Assembly: GCF_009728835.1 (NCBI RefSeq)
Contig: NZ_CP033455.1
Span: 819,568-883,567 of the forward strand
Reading direction: 5' to 3'
DNA from: Ehrlichia ruminantium
Lineage (GTDB): Bacteria; Pseudomonadota; Alphaproteobacteria; Rickettsiales; Anaplasmataceae
DNA length: 64,000 nucleotides
The position numbers were made by a program, and so were the translations under genes. Positions 1-10,441 of this stretch are shown piece by piece (position 1 is the stretch's first letter; every line of letters begins with the position of its first letter). Under the pieces are notes generated by a model, which saw nothing but the letters and a program-made list of their open reading frames with translations, had not been told where the DNA came from and made no database searches.

Positions 1-2
1 GT

Positions 3-239
3 TCATATTTTAATAATGCTACAGCATCAGAAAAGACAATATTAAAATTCTTCACTCCAGATAAACCTGCAATGAAACTTCTAGAACATGTATTACAAAA
101 AAGAAACATGTCTGCTAGAGAATATATGAAAATCATAAGGGTTTCCAGAACTATTGCAGACTTATCTTCAGAAACTATTATATCGTATGAACATACCGCA
201 GAATCTTTATCATATACACAAAGAAATTTAATAAAGTGA
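3..239 (+). CDS. comM: ComM/YifB family Mg-chelatase-like AAA ATPase, C-terminal end only
   Basis: The reading frame is open from the left edge of the window to a TGA at 237-239, giving about 78 residues, so the 5' part lies outside. The visible end carries the tail typical of YifB/ComM proteins: a NMSAREYMKIIRVSRTIADL segment followed by an SYEHTAESLSY segment. In the family this is the C-terminal Mg-chelatase helical domain that ends with a conserved arginine-rich RVARTIADL block. ComM relatives are AAA+ ATPases; in naturally transformable bacteria ComM acts as a branch-migration helicase on incoming DNA. Its role in an obligate intracellular bacterium is not known. No internal stop is seen in the visible part. 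The assignment rests on this tail alone. Confidence 0.8.
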   Translation, partial: SYFNNATASEKTILKFFTPDKPAMKLLEHVLQKRNMSAREYMKIIRVSRTIADLSSETIISYEHTAESLSYTQRNLIK

Positions 240-304
240 TATAAGTTAATATAATATTGATTTGTAGTTAATAATTAATTAACATAAAGGTTAATAAATC
301 TTCA

Positions 305-628
305 ATGGTAATAATTATGCATACACCCGTAGCACAAACGTCTAAAATAAATTATACAGAATTAAATATAGTATTAGGAATTTGTCTTTGTGCTTCTGTA
401 ATATTTACAGTACTATCAATAATAGTTGCAATATCATGGTTTTGTGGTATTAAAACGTCCAACTTACCTGAGTTTTCATATCCGCACTTTATTGGTGCTA
501 TTATAAGTCTTGCACTAACTAGTGTATTACTTGCACTATCTGTATTTGCTAAAAACATTAGCAAGTTAATAGAAATTAACATGAACACACAACAAACTGA
601 CTCTAGTATTACAGACACAGTTACCTAA
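305..628 (+). CDS. Small two-span membrane protein of unknown function
   Basis: This 107-residue protein is not one I recognise. It has two clear hydrophobic segments, about residues 21-47 and 63-82, separated by a short loop. A polar Asn/Thr/Ser-rich tail ends in DTVT. I chose the ATG at 305 because an AAAGG lies about 14 bases upstream; an internal ATG at 317 is the alternative. It follows comM by 65 bases on the same strand, so the two may share a transcript. Small two-span proteins of this kind are common and lineage-restricted in Ehrlichia. No catalytic motif is visible. Confidence 0.6.
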   Translation: MVIIMHTPVAQTSKINYTELNIVLGICLCASVIFTVLSIIVAISWFCGIKTSNLPEFSYPHFIGAIISLALTSVLLALSVFAKNISKLIEINMNTQQTDSSITDTVT

Positions 629-1373
629 AAAACTAAAAGTCACGATCAATACACATATAATAGAAAAAAGTAATCAAACAATAAATGCTTATAGTATTTT
701 CATAAAATAATTGTTAGCATATTAGCAATAATTTTTGTTAGCGATTTTTTATAACGCTGCACGCTTTGTCACTTTATGTGTAATACTAAGATATAGTTCA
801 GGTATATGGCTTCCGCTTCTGTTCTCTCTTTGGAGTACAGAAATAAGAATATCATCATCACTTGATATCCTTATAAGTAGATATCATGATATCTATACTA
901 GAAGATCCTGTCCTGAATTATATCAGTACACATAAGCAATACTTTTGTGACATTTAAATAAGTAACATATTAAGACCAATTTTTATTTTCATCTGTTTTA
1001 CATGTTATTTATTCTAATTACAGCAATTGCTGTTATATAAACACATTGTACACAAAATACAAATAACAAACTATTACTTGCAAAAACCAACAAGATACTT
1101 AACAATAATATTGTAATGTAAATATATAATAGAGTACATCCTTTAATTACAGAACTAACTATTTAATATACTTGCAAATTGTACATATCAACCAGGTAAA
1201 ACATTTACTTTAATACTATCCTTATCTGATACTTTGTACAGTGACAAACCGGCCATGATTCAATTATATATATTAAAGCTTTATCATGTTATAAAAGACA
1301 AGAATATTCATTTTAAACTCATAATACTGCAACATGCTATAACACATATAAAAAAACTACATAGTATCAATTC
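629..1373. other. Gene-poor spacer with one doubtful short reading frame
   Basis: No convincing gene is visible here. A 66-codon frame at 735-935 (+) would need a TTG start and has no good ribosome binding site. The block from about 750 to 930 looks less AT-rich than the rest of the spacer. It contains an 18-base perfect palindrome at 878-895 (see the separate entry and finding). The rest is AT-rich and holds stops in all frames. Confidence 0.5.
878..895. repeat. 18-base perfect palindrome
   Basis: TAGATATCATGATATCTA reads the same on both strands. It lies in the spacer between the small membrane protein gene and the yihY-like gene. It could be a protein-binding site or a chance product of AT-rich sequence. 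Confidence 0.4.
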
Positions 1374-2210
1374 TCACATAAGATTATAAAACGTACTTTT
1401 TACCCTATAGTTAAACTCCGCACCATATATAAAGAATATACTTAAAATGTAGAAAAATAACAAAGAAGCAATAATACTAGCTAAACTACCATATATTATA
1501 TTCAGTTGATGAAAAGTCTTTAAATACCACGTAAAAACTAAAGACGAACAAGTCCATAGGAAAGTCACTAATACTGCACCTGGTATTACATCTGCTAAAC
1601 TTTGTTTAACATTTGGTATAATAAAATACAATAAAGCAATGGATATAAACAATACTAATTCACTTATAGCATATTTAAAATATCCTAAATTTTTATCTAA
1701 CATATCATACACTACAGGCAATACAATAATACATACCATAGCAATAATCATAGCCAAAGTAATAGCAAGAAACTGAAATATACTTAACAATCTACGAAAA
1801 ATATAAGAAGGTGGGCTAGAAACCCTGCATGCCTTATTCAATATAGTTCTTATTCCTTCCACAGCAGATGAAGCAGTCCAAACTGTCCCTATTACTGCCA
1901 ATGTTAATAAACTATGTGGAGGACCTGAAATTATTTCCTGAATTCTTGGCATTAATCCAGAAATAACTTCACTAGGTATATTATCAGTAATTAATATAAT
2001 TACTTTATCACTTACATTAATATCATAGTAATTTAATAACAGCTGTGCCACATTAGATATCAATGCCATAAAAAAAACTAAAAAAGGAAAAACTGATAAT
2101 AATATTACAAATGACAAGTATCCTGCATGCTCTATTCCATCATGATCTATCATATCAATGATTGCATAATATGCACACTTAAAAATACACTTCATTTTTT
2201 TAGCTAACAT
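1374..2210 (-). CDS. YihY/BrkB family inner-membrane protein
   Basis: This 278-residue protein has about six hydrophobic spans. Its N-terminal block, HAGYLSFVILLSVFPFLVFF, is the typical first span of the YihY/virulence factor BrkB family, once mis-called ribonuclease BN. Further support comes from the central TVWTASSAVEGIRTILNKA block, where the family has a conserved W-SA-GL-AL-NK-YR pattern, and from the C-terminal span rich in Ile and Phe. Length fits the family (about 280-300 residues). Members are integral inner-membrane proteins whose function is not settled; transport or envelope roles have been proposed. The start ATG at 2210 has only a very close AAGG; an ATG at 2195 is possible. 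It is divergently arranged with thiL. Confidence 0.8.
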   Translation of the reverse strand: MLAKKMKCIFKCAYYAIIDMIDHDGIEHAGYLSFVILLSVFPFLVFFMALISNVAQLLLNYYDINVSDKVIILITDNIPSEVISGLMPRIQEIISGPPHSLLTLAVIGTVWTASSAVEGIRTILNKACRVSSPPSYIFRRLLSIFQFLAITLAMIIAMVCIIVLPVVYDMLDKNLGYFKYAISELVLFISIALLYFIIPNVKQSLADVIPGAVLVTFLWTCSSLVFTWYLKTFHQLNIIYGSLASIIASLLFFYILSIFFIYGAEFNYRVKSTFYNLM

Positions 2211-2380
2211 ACCTTAACTATACACAAATATATATTAACTATTATATCAACAAAGAATATATATGAAATCTTAATCTTTCCAAAATATTAATAATTATAT
2301 ACACTTAAGTCTAAAATTATAATTAAACTATAACATACCATTATTAGTCTATCTACTTGAATTTAATACTTAAAAATTTT

Positions 2381-3343
2381 ATGAAAGAATTCGAATATAT
2401 ACAAAACTACATATATAGACTAGATAATAGTTCATCAATAGGTGATGATGCTGCCATTATTAATTGTACAGAAAATCAGCTTGTAGTAACAAAGGATCTT
2501 CTTATAGAAGAAGTACATTTTTTAAAAAATTGCAAACCAAGCATATTAGCAAAAAAAGCACTTAGATCTAACTTATCAGATATTGCCGCTATGGGAGCCG
2601 TACCTTATGGTTACTGCTTAGGATTAGTATTACCTAACGATATCTCCCACAATTGGTGGCAAGATTTTACTAATAGTTTAAAAGAAGAACACAAAATATT
2701 TGATATAATATTACTTGGAGGAGATACAACTTCATATAAAAACAATACAATCATAATAAGCATTACTGCCTTTGGAATAAATAATGGTAATTTGTTAAAA
2801 AGATCTGGAGCAAAAATTGGAGATTTTATATATGTTAGTGGTACAATTGGAGATGCAGCATTAGGTTTGCTTGTTTATCAAAATATTATTCAAAAAAATT
2901 ATCAAAATTTAAAAAATAAATATGATATACCACAACCAAGAATTAATTTAGGGATCAATATTAATCAAATTGCATCCTCATGTATCGACATATCTGACGG
3001 ATTAATACAAGATATGGAACACATTTGCAATACATCTAATGTAGGAGCCTCTGTATATATAAATCAAATACCATTGTCAAATGAAACCAAAGAGATTCTC
3101 CATGATGTACCTAACTATATCAATTTAGTCTTAAGTGGAGGAGACGACTATGAATTAATTTTTACAGCTAATCCTAAATTTACTGACTTAATAAAAGATA
3201 TATCCAAGAAAAGTGGAACAAAAATAACTAAAATAGGAGAAATAACTAAAGGTAACTCAGTAACACTTTATGACAATTTAAATAATATTGTAACCTTGGA
3301 TAGAAAAGGATTTAATCACTTTACATCTAATGATATAATATAA
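2381..3343 (+). CDS. thiL: Thiamine-monophosphate kinase ThiL
   Basis: ThiL phosphorylates thiamine monophosphate to thiamine diphosphate, the last step of cofactor synthesis, with ATP and Mg2+. The protein has the family landmarks in order: an N-terminal MKEFEYIQNYIYRL block, SIGDDAAII (metal and nucleotide binding), the KDLLIEEVHF block, LLGGDTTS in the middle, and SGGDDYELIF near the C-terminus. I chose the ATG at 2381 rather than a TTG at 2357 because ThiL proteins normally begin with a Met-x-Glu-Phe segment just like this one. That gives 320 residues, close to the usual 310-330. It stands alone, divergent from the yihY-like gene. The product would feed thiamine-diphosphate enzymes such as pyruvate dehydrogenase. 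Confidence 0.93.
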   Translation: MKEFEYIQNYIYRLDNSSSIGDDAAIINCTENQLVVTKDLLIEEVHFLKNCKPSILAKKALRSNLSDIAAMGAVPYGYCLGLVLPNDISHNWWQDFTNSLKEEHKIFDIILLGGDTTSYKNNTIIISITAFGINNGNLLKRSGAKIGDFIYVSGTIGDAALGLLVYQNIIQKNYQNLKNKYDIPQPRINLGININQIASSCIDISDGLIQDMEHICNTSNVGASVYINQIPLSNETKEILHDVPNYINLVLSGGDDYELIFTANPKFTDLIKDISKKSGTKITKIGEITKGNSVTLYDNLNNIVTLDRKGFNHFTSNDII

Positions 3344-4039
3344 CATTCACATAATCGAATAAGAAAGTAATCACATGCTATAAAGGTTTTTTATATAGGT
3401 AAAATATTTTACAAGTTATATAGACCAACTTTTTAATATACTATATCAATTTCCAATGAACACTAATATATACCATCTTTATAGATAGATTTACTATTTG
3501 TAAAAAATCTCGTACATTATACTAGAGTCACTTAAACAGTAATATTACCAAAATTATTTATGTTTAATCCCAATATTTTTCAAGAAAATTAATAACTAAA
3601 CCAGTACAATACATATTTTCTTACGTAAAATAACTATTCAAAAAAGTAATATATACCTTAAAAAAATAATTTATTATTTTATAATACAAAACAATTCTAA
3701 TCATCAATAAAAAAAGGTGTGTACATTCTTATAATCATTATTATATAATCACCGCTACATAAGTAAAAAACTAGAAAATACTTCAAACAAAGTATTCAAC
3801 AATATAATTAATAAATGAGATTACAAATTATCAAAATGTAATTGCTACAAACAACTTCTATTTTATGTTACAATAACTATAAGATACCAATATTAAAAAT
3901 ACCTATACTTGATCTCTTACTTTTCTAAGTCATTGTTATACGTTTATCAATACTATATCAGTGCTTTTTATATCCTTTTATAAACTATGTTTAGTATATA
4001 CTTAATAAATAATAATAAGAACTACATCAAATCATCCTA
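3344..4039. other. Gene-free spacer between convergent thiL and dnaQ
   Basis: About 0.7 kb of AT-rich sequence with frequent stops in all frames. I see no RNA gene, strong hairpin or repeat. The flanking genes converge on it, so it should hold the 3' ends of both transcripts. Confidence 0.5.
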
Positions 4040-4771
4040 CTAATTATAACTTTTAGCTTTTTCATAAAATATATTATTCCAAATAGGATTTTTTATCTTC
4101 TCCAATAACATCTTGTGCTTCGTTATTTCTTCTTCACTTACTTTATGCAAACGTGGCTTTATATAGGATTTACTATGTATATAATTTGAGCAACTATTAC
4201 TTTGAAACACACCACTATTATCTTGAAAATCTAAAGATCTTTGCAATCCCCCCATTAATTGTACATACACTTTTCCTAGCAATGTTGCATCTAATAATGC
4301 TCCATGAAACTTTCTATCCTGCAAAGAAATATTAAACCTTTTACACAAAGCATCTAATGTAGAAGAAACACCAGGAAATTTTTTTCTTGCCAAAATTAGA
4401 GTATCTACAACTTGAAAATCAGAATTATAGTTTTTTTGAATTCTATCAAGCTCCATTTTGATAAATTTAATATCAAACCCAGCATTATGAATAACTAATG
4501 TACTACCACCAACAAATTCTAGAAATTTATCTGCAATTTCTGAAAATTTTGGTTTATCTTTCAACATGTCAACAGTAATACCATGAATTTTTGTCGCATA
4601 ATATGGTATATCACGTTCAGGATTAATATATTCATGAAACACTTTACCTGTAAAAACACGATCTACCAGTTCAATACATCCCATTTCTATAATTCTATCT
4701 CCTCCATCTGCATCCAATCCTGTAGTTTCAGTATCTAATACTATTTCTCTAATTCCTTTGTAATAAGACAT
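4040..4771 (-). CDS. dnaQ: DNA polymerase III epsilon subunit (3'-5' proofreading exonuclease)
   Basis: This is the proofreading exonuclease of the replicative polymerase. The 243-residue protein shows the DEDDh exonuclease motifs: ExoI as VLDTETTG (Asp13 and Glu15), ExoII as HNAGFD (Asp100) and ExoIII as HGALLD (His156 and Asp161). The KIHGIT block after ExoI is also typical of bacterial epsilon subunits. A short polar C-terminal tail of about 70 residues follows the nuclease fold; in other bacteria this region contacts the alpha subunit. Length matches the family (230-250 residues). The gene is alone, with long spacers on both sides. Confidence 0.93.
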   Translation of the reverse strand: MSYYKGIREIVLDTETTGLDADGGDRIIEMGCIELVDRVFTGKVFHEYINPERDIPYYATKIHGITVDMLKDKPKFSEIADKFLEFVGGSTLVIHNAGFDIKFIKMELDRIQKNYNSDFQVVDTLILARKKFPGVSSTLDALCKRFNISLQDRKFHGALLDATLLGKVYVQLMGGLQRSLDFQDNSGVFQSNSCSNYIHSKSYIKPRLHKVSEEEITKHKMLLEKIKNPIWNNIFYEKAKSYN

Positions 4772-5342
4772 ATATTTTCAGCTTAGTTAGTTATTAATCG
4801 TATTAAAAATTGAGATATTTAAAAAATAGTAACATAAATTAAAGTAAGTGCTACCACTAAAGAAACACACATACCTTATTTATACAAAAATTCCTAAAAT
4901 TCAAAACCTTTATATAGAAATAAGTTCTACATATAAAAACATTAGATAATACAATAATTACTTGTCCACAATACATAGAAGCTTAATAGGTAACAAAATA
5001 AGCAAGATATATACTTTTATACTGGTTGATCTAAATCTTGAAAATACTATATGTAACCATCAATAAACCTATTCATTTCAATAAACTTCAATACTTTGTA
5101 ATCCTATAATTATAATAAATAAGGTCTAAACATATTCTTACACTACTAAAAATACAGCATATAACTCATATATGTATTGATACATATAGTAACAAGACTT
5201 AATATAAATTCATGCTTATTAATAAATACTATAAAAAAAGTTATACTCATGCTAAGTTAACACACTAGTATAACTTTATTTACCTAATTTTTTCAAACAA
5301 ACAATAATACAAATATATTAATAATACTTTCCTAGGTCCCAA
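4772..5342. other. Gene-free spacer upstream of dnaQ
   Basis: AT-rich, with no reading frame of useful length and no RNA gene that I can recognise. It should contain the dnaQ promoter at its left end and the 3' end of the porin gene transcript at its right end. Confidence 0.45.
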
Positions 5343-6836
5343 TTAAAATTCATATTTCATACCAACTAATAACATATTACCAGCATAAGAACTCTGAGAA
5401 CTTAAAGTAGTAGGTTTTACATTAAAACGATGATAATTTCCATATATTTTATATTGTCCTTTATATTTACTACTACCAGATAAATTACAATCCATTCCTA
5501 TACTAAAATCTTGAAATTCATTACCTAAATTACTACTTCTAAAATAAGAGGTACTTATTGATGCATTATCATAAGTATACTTTGCACCAAGCGTCCAATA
5601 ATAAGTATTCTTATCATAAGAATAAAGTTTAGGTTTACCAGATTTGCCTAAATATCCATAAGATCCTGCAACTATTATATTATCATAGGCAACAGACGTA
5701 CCAATAGCAACACTTGATAAAGCATGAAAAGGTATTAAAGGCCCTGAATATGAGTATTTCTTCAATAATTCAACATTACTACTAGGAGCATATTCTGCAA
5801 TAATGGAAGCTTGAACATCTATGTTATCAAAAGAATGACTATAAGATAATCCTGCATTTACAATATTTTTATAATTTGGTCCAAAAAATTTCACTCCATC
5901 TAAGCTACCCACACCTTTCATTTTAACATCATCCAATTCCATACCACCACTTAATATCCTAATAACCTCATCAATCTTATCTTCTGCAGTAACTTTCCCT
6001 GCTAAAGGAGAGCTCAATAGAGGAGGAAGTGTTAATTTATCAACCTCATAATTATTTTGACTCATATTTTCAAATAAGCTTTGATCATACCCTAATGGAG
6101 CATAACTAACAGCAACTTTTAACCCAGCAAAACTAGGAGATTGATAAGATATCCTAAATGGTAAATTATTAACAAAATCCCTACCTAGATTTCGAACGCT
6201 AGCAAATGAAATTGATTCACTGCCATTAAATAAATTCTCAGTATATAAACCAGGAAAAACATAGTATATTAAATCGTTAACCCTGCTTGACTCCCATAAG
6301 TTCCTAGTCCATGCAGTACTATTATCACCAGATCCTATAGTAAACGCATCAATTTTCATTATAGAATCGATACCCTCTTGATATCCAGCTGATATATTTC
6401 CATATGCAGAATCAATGAACAACTGTGCACCCCTATTATAAGCTTTCACAGTAGGAAGAAAATAATTATCCTTTACAGCTGGTATCCCTATTTGAAGACT
6501 AGCACCATAAGAAATCCCTAGATTAGGATTTTCACTTATAGACTTTATATTAAAAATACCACTTACCTCTAATCCATGTTTTTGAGACTGAGCAATATTA
6601 TCTGTGCACCACGCATAAGATAGTACCTGACCACCTAAGTCAATCCTATGGTAACCCTTTGCTAATTTACGCAAGACTACACGCTTCATGCCATTATGAT
6701 TTTTCTCAGCATTCACTATAACTTTATTACCACTAACATTTGCATTAGCTTTAGTTGAATTATTAACTGCAAAAGCATTAGCATTATATAAAAATAGTAA
6801 AGAAACAAAAGCTGTCGTCAAAGAAAATTTAAACAT
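5343..6836 (-). CDS. Porin-like outer-membrane protein (Asp55/Asp62/Esp73-type), paralog 1
   Basis: I choose the ATG at 6836 because it begins a clean signal peptide (MFKFSLTTAFVSLLFLYNA, cut near NAFA-VNN). An upstream in-frame start at 6878 would bury it. The mature protein is about 475 residues, rich in Tyr, Ser, Gly and Asn in alternating patterns, with a C-terminal GMKYEF. The terminal Phe is the usual signal for outer-membrane beta-barrel insertion. Blocks such as YGNISAGYQEGIDSIMKID and LPFRISYQSPSFAGLKVAVS are shared with the next gene, which shows the two are paralogs. They resemble the Anaplasma Asp55/Asp62 and Ehrlichia Esp73 surface proteins, which also occur as a tandem pair. A role in nutrient uptake and host-facing display is inferred. 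Confidence 0.8.
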   Translation of the reverse strand: MFKFSLTTAFVSLLFLYNANAFAVNNSTKANANVSGNKVIVNAEKNHNGMKRVVLRKLAKGYHRIDLGGQVLSYAWCTDNIAQSQKHGLEVSGIFNIKSISENPNLGISYGASLQIGIPAVKDNYFLPTVKAYNRGAQLFIDSAYGNISAGYQEGIDSIMKIDAFTIGSGDNSTAWTRNLWESSRVNDLIYYVFPGLYTENLFNGSESISFASVRNLGRDFVNNLPFRISYQSPSFAGLKVAVSYAPLGYDQSLFENMSQNNYEVDKLTLPPLLSSPLAGKVTAEDKIDEVIRILSGGMELDDVKMKGVGSLDGVKFFGPNYKNIVNAGLSYSHSFDNIDVQASIIAEYAPSSNVELLKKYSYSGPLIPFHALSSVAIGTSVAYDNIIVAGSYGYLGKSGKPKLYSYDKNTYYWTLGAKYTYDNASISTSYFRSSNLGNEFQDFSIGMDCNLSGSSKYKGQYKIYGNYHRFNVKPTTLSSQSSYAGNMLLVGMKYEF

Positions 6837-7440
6837 AAAGATTACCAAAATTAGTTCATACAATAAATATATTAACAATACTTAATCAAGTATATAACAT
6901 AATGTCAAGAAATAATCTTTATATTATTAATATAACATATTAATATATAACAATCTACATAAATTTTTTCATAAATAAATTAAGATAAAAAAGTATATAT
7001 ATAAATACAAACGTTATAAAATAGGAATATTTTAAGATTTATATAAAATATTAAAAATATAAAATTGTAAAAAGTCAAAACAACAAAATCAAATATGAAA
7101 AACTATAAAAATCAATATATAACTATACAACTATTACCAGAAAAATATATTATAAGAGATAAAATGAAAACAACTTACCCTAAGTAATTAATTAACAAAG
7201 AATAACATTTTCCCTACTACTAAACTCAATGATAAAAAACACCCAAGAATTCACAACCCAAGAAACTCAATTTCTAACGTATAACCTATAACAAAACAAC
7301 TACCTACTAACTTATAGAAAAACATATAGCACTAACGTACTAAATTCTTACACAATACATGACCTACAGAAACTTTTCACCCTAACAATTAAGATACAAC
7401 ACAATCATACTTAAAATAAATAAAATTACTATATATTATA
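6837..7440. other. Spacer between the two porin paralogs
   Basis: About 0.6 kb of very AT-rich sequence with no gene. It is long enough to carry a separate promoter for the downstream porin, so the two paralogs need not be co-transcribed. No repeat or hairpin stands out. Confidence 0.45.
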
Positions 7441-9138
7441 CTAAAATTCTAATTTTACACCCACTAAAAGTACAGTACCAGCACCCTTCTTTAATTTTTC
7501 TTCCTTTGCTCTAGTATTATAGCCTAAACCTTGTAAAGCATTCAAACCATCTCGAAGATATATAACTTTTTCATGATTATAAACAACCTTATCAACAATA
7601 GCAGTCTCAGAAAAATTATAATAATGATAGTTACCAAATAACTTACATTTCATTTTGCTGTGTTGCTTTAACAAATTATACTCAAAACCTAAACCTATAT
7701 CACGCAGTACATTACCACTTCTATTACTTTCAAAATATGCAATACTGACATAATAAGATTTATACCTATACCCTAATGCCACATCCCAATAGTAAGTATT
7801 AGATCTTTCATGCAATGGATATATTTTATCTTTATAATAGTATTCCTTAACAAAACCAGACTTCCCTAAATAACCAGAAGCAGCAGCAAAATTAAAATTA
7901 TCAGTACTAATAACTGATCCAATAGATATCCCTTGAAGAGAGTGACTTCCTGGATAAATATTATAACTTTCCGTGTTAAAATACAAACTAGGATAAGAAT
8001 ATTCACCTACTATAGCTGTACTAAATTTCATTCCATTATTCAAATCATAATCATAAGCAATACTACCACTCAATATATGCTCATATTTCGCACCAAATAA
8101 AATATTATTATCACCTGGATGTTGGACTACAGAAGCAAACTGTGGATTTCTATGTGTATTATCCTCATTAACCTGCATCATTCCACTAGTAATCGGATAT
8201 ACAACACCATCAATACCACCACCCTTTTTGAATTCACCCTTAAATTCATCAAACTTATTAAAATTACTAAACTTACTATTAAAAAGATTAGAATCATAAC
8301 CTGTAGGCGAGTAACTTACACCAAACCTAAAACCCATATAACTAGGTGATTGGTAAGATAACCTCAAAGGTAAATTATTTATAAAATCGTTACCTTTATA
8401 CGAACCATTTAACACCACACTGTCATTATTTCTGAAAACATTCTCGCTATATAGCCCTGCAGAAAAAAGGAATGGATACATCAAATACCCTAAAGAATTT
8501 TTCTCTTCAGCTAGCATACCCTTTATATAATGTGTCCAGGAATTACTATCATCACCAGCAACTATACCAGATGCATCTAACTTCATTAATGACTCTACAC
8601 CTTCTTGATAACCAATTGAAAAATCACCATAAGGTGTCGCAGCAAATATCCTAGATCCTCTATTTAAAGCTGCCTTTTTCCCAAAATGTTGTCCCTGAAC
8701 ACTGGGCACACATACCTGAAAATCTACACCATACTTAATACCAGAACTATTTGAACGTATTTCAGCTCCTAAACGCAATAGAGCATCATAATTCATTCCA
8801 AAAGTACTATTACTAGCATTAGAACCTCTGGTATTACTACCGATAATTAACTTATCTAATGAACTAGATATATAAGATATGGCTTGACCACTTACTACTG
8901 CACGCCCTACTGATCTTGGTATATAATTAACAAGGGTAACGTAACCATGATCTTCTGAATTTTTTTTAGATTCGATTCCACCTTCAAACTGAACCCTACT
9001 AACTAGATCACTCCCTTGACTTTTATCTTGATCATGATTTAATTCATCTACCTTATTTAATATATTAATTGCAAATGTATCATTTCCATATAACATAAGA
9101 ATAGAAGCCAATGCAGAAGCCACCCAAGTAAATTTCAT
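7441..9138 (-). CDS. Porin-like outer-membrane protein (Asp55/Asp62/Esp73-type), paralog 2
   Basis: The ATG at 9138 opens a signal peptide (MKFTWVASALASILMLYG, cut near DTFA-INI) and has a GGTG about eight bases upstream. A start at 9237 would add 33 residues ahead of it. The 565-residue product ends in VGVKLEF, a beta-barrel C-terminal signature. It shares YGDFSIGYQEGVESLMKLD and LPLRLSYQSPSYMGFRFGVS with the neighbouring paralog, so the same 16-20 stranded fold is likely. It is about 70 residues longer, mostly through a polar N-terminal insert and loops in the last third. The Esp73 protein of E. chaffeensis is the probable ortholog; I base this on size, pairing and sequence style, not on a search. 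Confidence 0.8.
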   Translation of the reverse strand: MKFTWVASALASILMLYGNDTFAINILNKVDELNHDQDKSQGSDLVSRVQFEGGIESKKNSEDHGYVTLVNYIPRSVGRAVVSGQAISYISSSLDKLIIGSNTRGSNASNSTFGMNYDALLRLGAEIRSNSSGIKYGVDFQVCVPSVQGQHFGKKAALNRGSRIFAATPYGDFSIGYQEGVESLMKLDASGIVAGDDSNSWTHYIKGMLAEEKNSLGYLMYPFLFSAGLYSENVFRNNDSVVLNGSYKGNDFINNLPLRLSYQSPSYMGFRFGVSYSPTGYDSNLFNSKFSNFNKFDEFKGEFKKGGGIDGVVYPITSGMMQVNEDNTHRNPQFASVVQHPGDNNILFGAKYEHILSGSIAYDYDLNNGMKFSTAIVGEYSYPSLYFNTESYNIYPGSHSLQGISIGSVISTDNFNFAAASGYLGKSGFVKEYYYKDKIYPLHERSNTYYWDVALGYRYKSYYVSIAYFESNRSGNVLRDIGLGFEYNLLKQHSKMKCKLFGNYHYYNFSETAIVDKVVYNHEKVIYLRDGLNALQGLGYNTRAKEEKLKKGAGTVLLVGVKLEF

Positions 9139-9682
9139 AAAAACACACCATATCTTAAACATAAAGACAAGATAAATGCTAACTATGAAATAACAATAAG
9201 TCAAACAATTTCTACAATTTATTTTAAGTGATTCCACCTATCCAATATAGAAAAGGAAATGGCACAACTAAAATCACACTACTAAAAACTTCAAGGAAAG
9301 TGAATTATACTGTCCATTATCAACAATTAAGTACTAAATTTTATCCCAAAACATATTTAATCCTTCCTATTAATATTTTATCTACCTTAATCATCAAATA
9401 GTATAACACCTCTGAAATATTGCCCAACAAAAAAATCATATTTTATCTACATTTTAGAATATTTTTATATTGCATAAAATAAAAAGATTATAAAATTATT
9501 ACTTTGAAGAGTATCAAATAATATGTTTACAATCGTAAGCAGTTTTCCTTACATTTTTATAAACTAAGATAAACTACAATATATAATAATACGACAAATT
9601 AGTTTATTCAAAACTTATATATTAAAAAAAATCTTTGTATAAAACCCACACCAATTAAAGTTAAATGCACATATATAAAAGT
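9139..9682. other. Spacer between petC and the porin pair
   Basis: About 0.54 kb, AT-rich, no gene. It lies upstream of the longer porin gene and should carry its promoter. No defined terminator for the pet operon is obvious. Confidence 0.45.
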
Positions 9683-10441
9683 TTACTTATCCTTATATAG
9701 AGATCTCCAAAGCTTTTTATTTACAAAAAATATAAAAATCGTAATCACCAATAAAAATATAACCACTTTAATTCCAAGCTTTTTACGCATCTCCATTTCA
9801 GGTTCAGCAGCCCATTGTAGAAAATTAACTACATCATATGCCATATTGTGCAACGTAGAGTCTGTACCATCTACATACTGAACTAAATGATCAGAGAGAG
9901 GTGGAGGCATAGATATTTTCCCAGTAGCAAAATAAGGATTACTATATAAACCACTTTCATCAGCAGTATTACTTTCATACCCAACTAATAATGAATATAC
10001 ATAATTAGCACCATTATGTCTTGCCTTAATTATTAAGGACAGATCAACAGGAAAAGCACCACCATTAGCAGCTACAGCAGCCTCCTTATTAGGAAAAGGA
10101 GAGATAAAATAATCTGACGGAATACCTGGACGTTCAAACATCTCACCAGATTCATTTGGACCATCTATAACTTTATATGACTTAGCAATAGCTTTAACTT
10201 CATCTTCTGAAAAACCAACATCACGTAAATTACGAAATGCTATTCTTTTCATAGAATGACAAGACGAACACACTTCCTTATAAACCTGGTAACCACGTTG
10301 AATAGATGGCTTATCAAACGAACCAAATATACCATTAAACTTCCAATTAACATTTTTAGGAGATGTAGGATGAAAATCATCCGTAGCATAAGCAAACGAA
10401 ATACATAAAAAATATATTATGAGGATAAAACGCAGTAACAT
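9683..10441 (-). CDS. petC: Cytochrome c1 of the bc1 complex
   Basis: The 252-residue protein is the haem c subunit of complex III, passing electrons from the Rieske protein to cytochrome c. It has an N-terminal signal peptide (about residues 1-19, ending FAYA), the haem attachment site CSSCH at 58-62, a downstream ISMPPPL block that supplies the axial Met, and a single C-terminal membrane anchor (about 222-243) followed by basic residues. Length matches alphaproteobacterial cytochrome c1. Its ATG overlaps the stop of petB by one base (TAATG), which suggests translational coupling. It is the last gene of the petABC operon. Confidence 0.96.
   Translation of the reverse strand: MLLRFILIIYFLCISFAYATDDFHPTSPKNVNWKFNGIFGSFDKPSIQRGYQVYKEVCSSCHSMKRIAFRNLRDVGFSEDEVKAIAKSYKVIDGPNESGEMFERPGIPSDYFISPFPNKEAAVAANGGAFPVDLSLIIKARHNGANYVYSLLVGYESNTADESGLYSNPYFATGKISMPPPLSDHLVQYVDGTDSTLHNMAYDVVNFLQWAAEPEMEMRKKLGIKVVIFLLVITIFIFFVNKKLWRSLYKDK

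Noticed and set aside
8119-8654. Two plus-strand frames of 60-76 codons inside the second porin gene
   Set aside because: Antisense to a well supported coding region and of low complexity.
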